DNA from: DAOUET01 sp034430155
Lineage (GTDB): Bacteria; Chloroflexota; Anaerolineae; Anaerolineales; UBA4823
Direction of reading: 5' to 3'
NCBI GenBank assembly: GCA_034430155.1
Contig: DAOUET010000004.1
Span: 1-6,584, forward strand
Length of the DNA: 6,584 nucleotides
A program made the translations under genes and the position numbers. Position 1 is the first letter of the stretch. Every line of letters starts with the position of its first letter. Below the pieces are notes generated by a model. That model searched no databases. It saw nothing but the letters and a program-made list of their open reading frames with translations, and was not told where the DNA came from. Positions 6,266 through 6,584 of the stretch are shown in pieces.

Positions 6266-6584
6266 TCAATCCCCAGGTTTGATACCAGTGAATATTGAGC
6301 GTTGATCCGGATCTATGAATATCCTGGGTTGAAATCCCACCTCAGCGAGCATTCCCAGTCAGACGTAACGGGGAAACAAACCCATGATATGGCGATCGTA
6401 GACAGCTAGGACCGAACCATCCGTATCTTTTATGAGATAAGCAAAGTCGGTGAGGTATGTGTCATCTTCTCGATCGGGGTCGTAGGTCCATGCTAGGTAA
6501 CGCAATCCTCGCCCGTGACGATCATGACCTCCATGCTTCGTCGAGGGTTTGAATGTTTCCCGGACGAAATCGGGCACGAACATG
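6266..6584 (-). pseudogene. SAM-dependent methyltransferase-like gene, 3' end, interrupted by an in-frame TGA
   Basis: The reading enters from beyond the window edge and resembles the C-terminal third of a class I SAM methyltransferase common in Chloroflexota and Actinomycetota: FVRETFKPSTKHGGHD, GLRYLAWTYDPDREDDTYL, FAYLIKDTDGSV, YDRHIMGLFPR. A TGA at 6359-6361 stops it just after LFPRYV. In the same frame the next 30 codons read LGMLAEVGF...SIFTGIKPGD up to TGA 6266-6268, which continues the family's end; as I recall the family, relatives read LFPRxxWLRLLAEAGF here, so the TGA sits exactly on the Trp. This suggests a single TGG-to-TGA change. It may be a young pseudogene, a slightly shortened functional protein, readthrough or a sequencing error. 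The SAM-binding part is outside the window. The ATG at 6581-6583 is probably internal. Confidence 0.75.

Noticed and set aside
6359..6361. Alternative genetic code or selenocysteine at the TGA
   Set aside because: Neighbouring genes use TGG for Trp and terminate at TGA, and the family position is Trp rather than Cys.

Overview
The window looks like a chromosomal stretch from a Chloroflexota (Anaerolineae-like) bacterium, probably an environmental or metagenomic genome. This is inference from protein style, not from a marker gene. The clues are membrane/coiled-coil proteins with Thr/Pro/Ser-rich tails, a bacterial relative of archaeal/eukaryotic release factor 1 with a C-terminal zinc ribbon, a lipoprotein-type HtrA, a zinc-finger-less DnaJ/CbpA, a small PLDc_N membrane protein, and intergenic repeats of the TGTCATTCTGAG...GAAGAATC type. 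Codon usage follows the standard code: TGG is used for Trp, and TGA, TAA and TAG all end genes.

Layout. On the + strand, two membrane-anchored coiled-coil proteins lie in tandem: 2-841, cut at its 5' end by the window, and 998-1636. They share an architecture and are probably distant paralogues. A 475-bp convergent intergenic region follows (1637-2111). It holds a nested inverted-repeat structure, a strong 13-bp stem terminator and a pair of inverted REP/MITE-like repeats. The minus strand then carries three co-directional protein-quality-control genes, transcribed in the order dnaJ/cbpA-like (5555 to 4599), htrA/degP-like serine protease (4518 to 3331) and aeRF1-like factor (3212 to 2112). 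Perfect DNA palindromes sit in both gaps between them. Further upstream, also on the minus strand, are a 72-aa PLDc_N membrane protein (5878-6096) and the 3' end of a SAM-dependent methyltransferase-like gene (6266-6584). The methyltransferase frame is interrupted by one in-frame TGA exactly where its relatives carry Trp.

How the genes may work together. The Hsp70 co-chaperone binds and delivers unfolded protein, the extracytoplasmic HtrA degrades misfolded envelope protein, and the aeRF1-like protein probably acts on ribosomes (peptidyl-tRNA release, rescue or hibernation). The grouping suggests a proteostasis/stress locus that joins ribosome-level and protein-level quality control. The linkage is inferred from gene order only.

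Most worth a second look: the aeRF1-like protein with a G-G-G-S-Q loop in place of GGQ, its placement next to htrA and dnaJ, and the single-codon TGA interruption of the methyltransferase.
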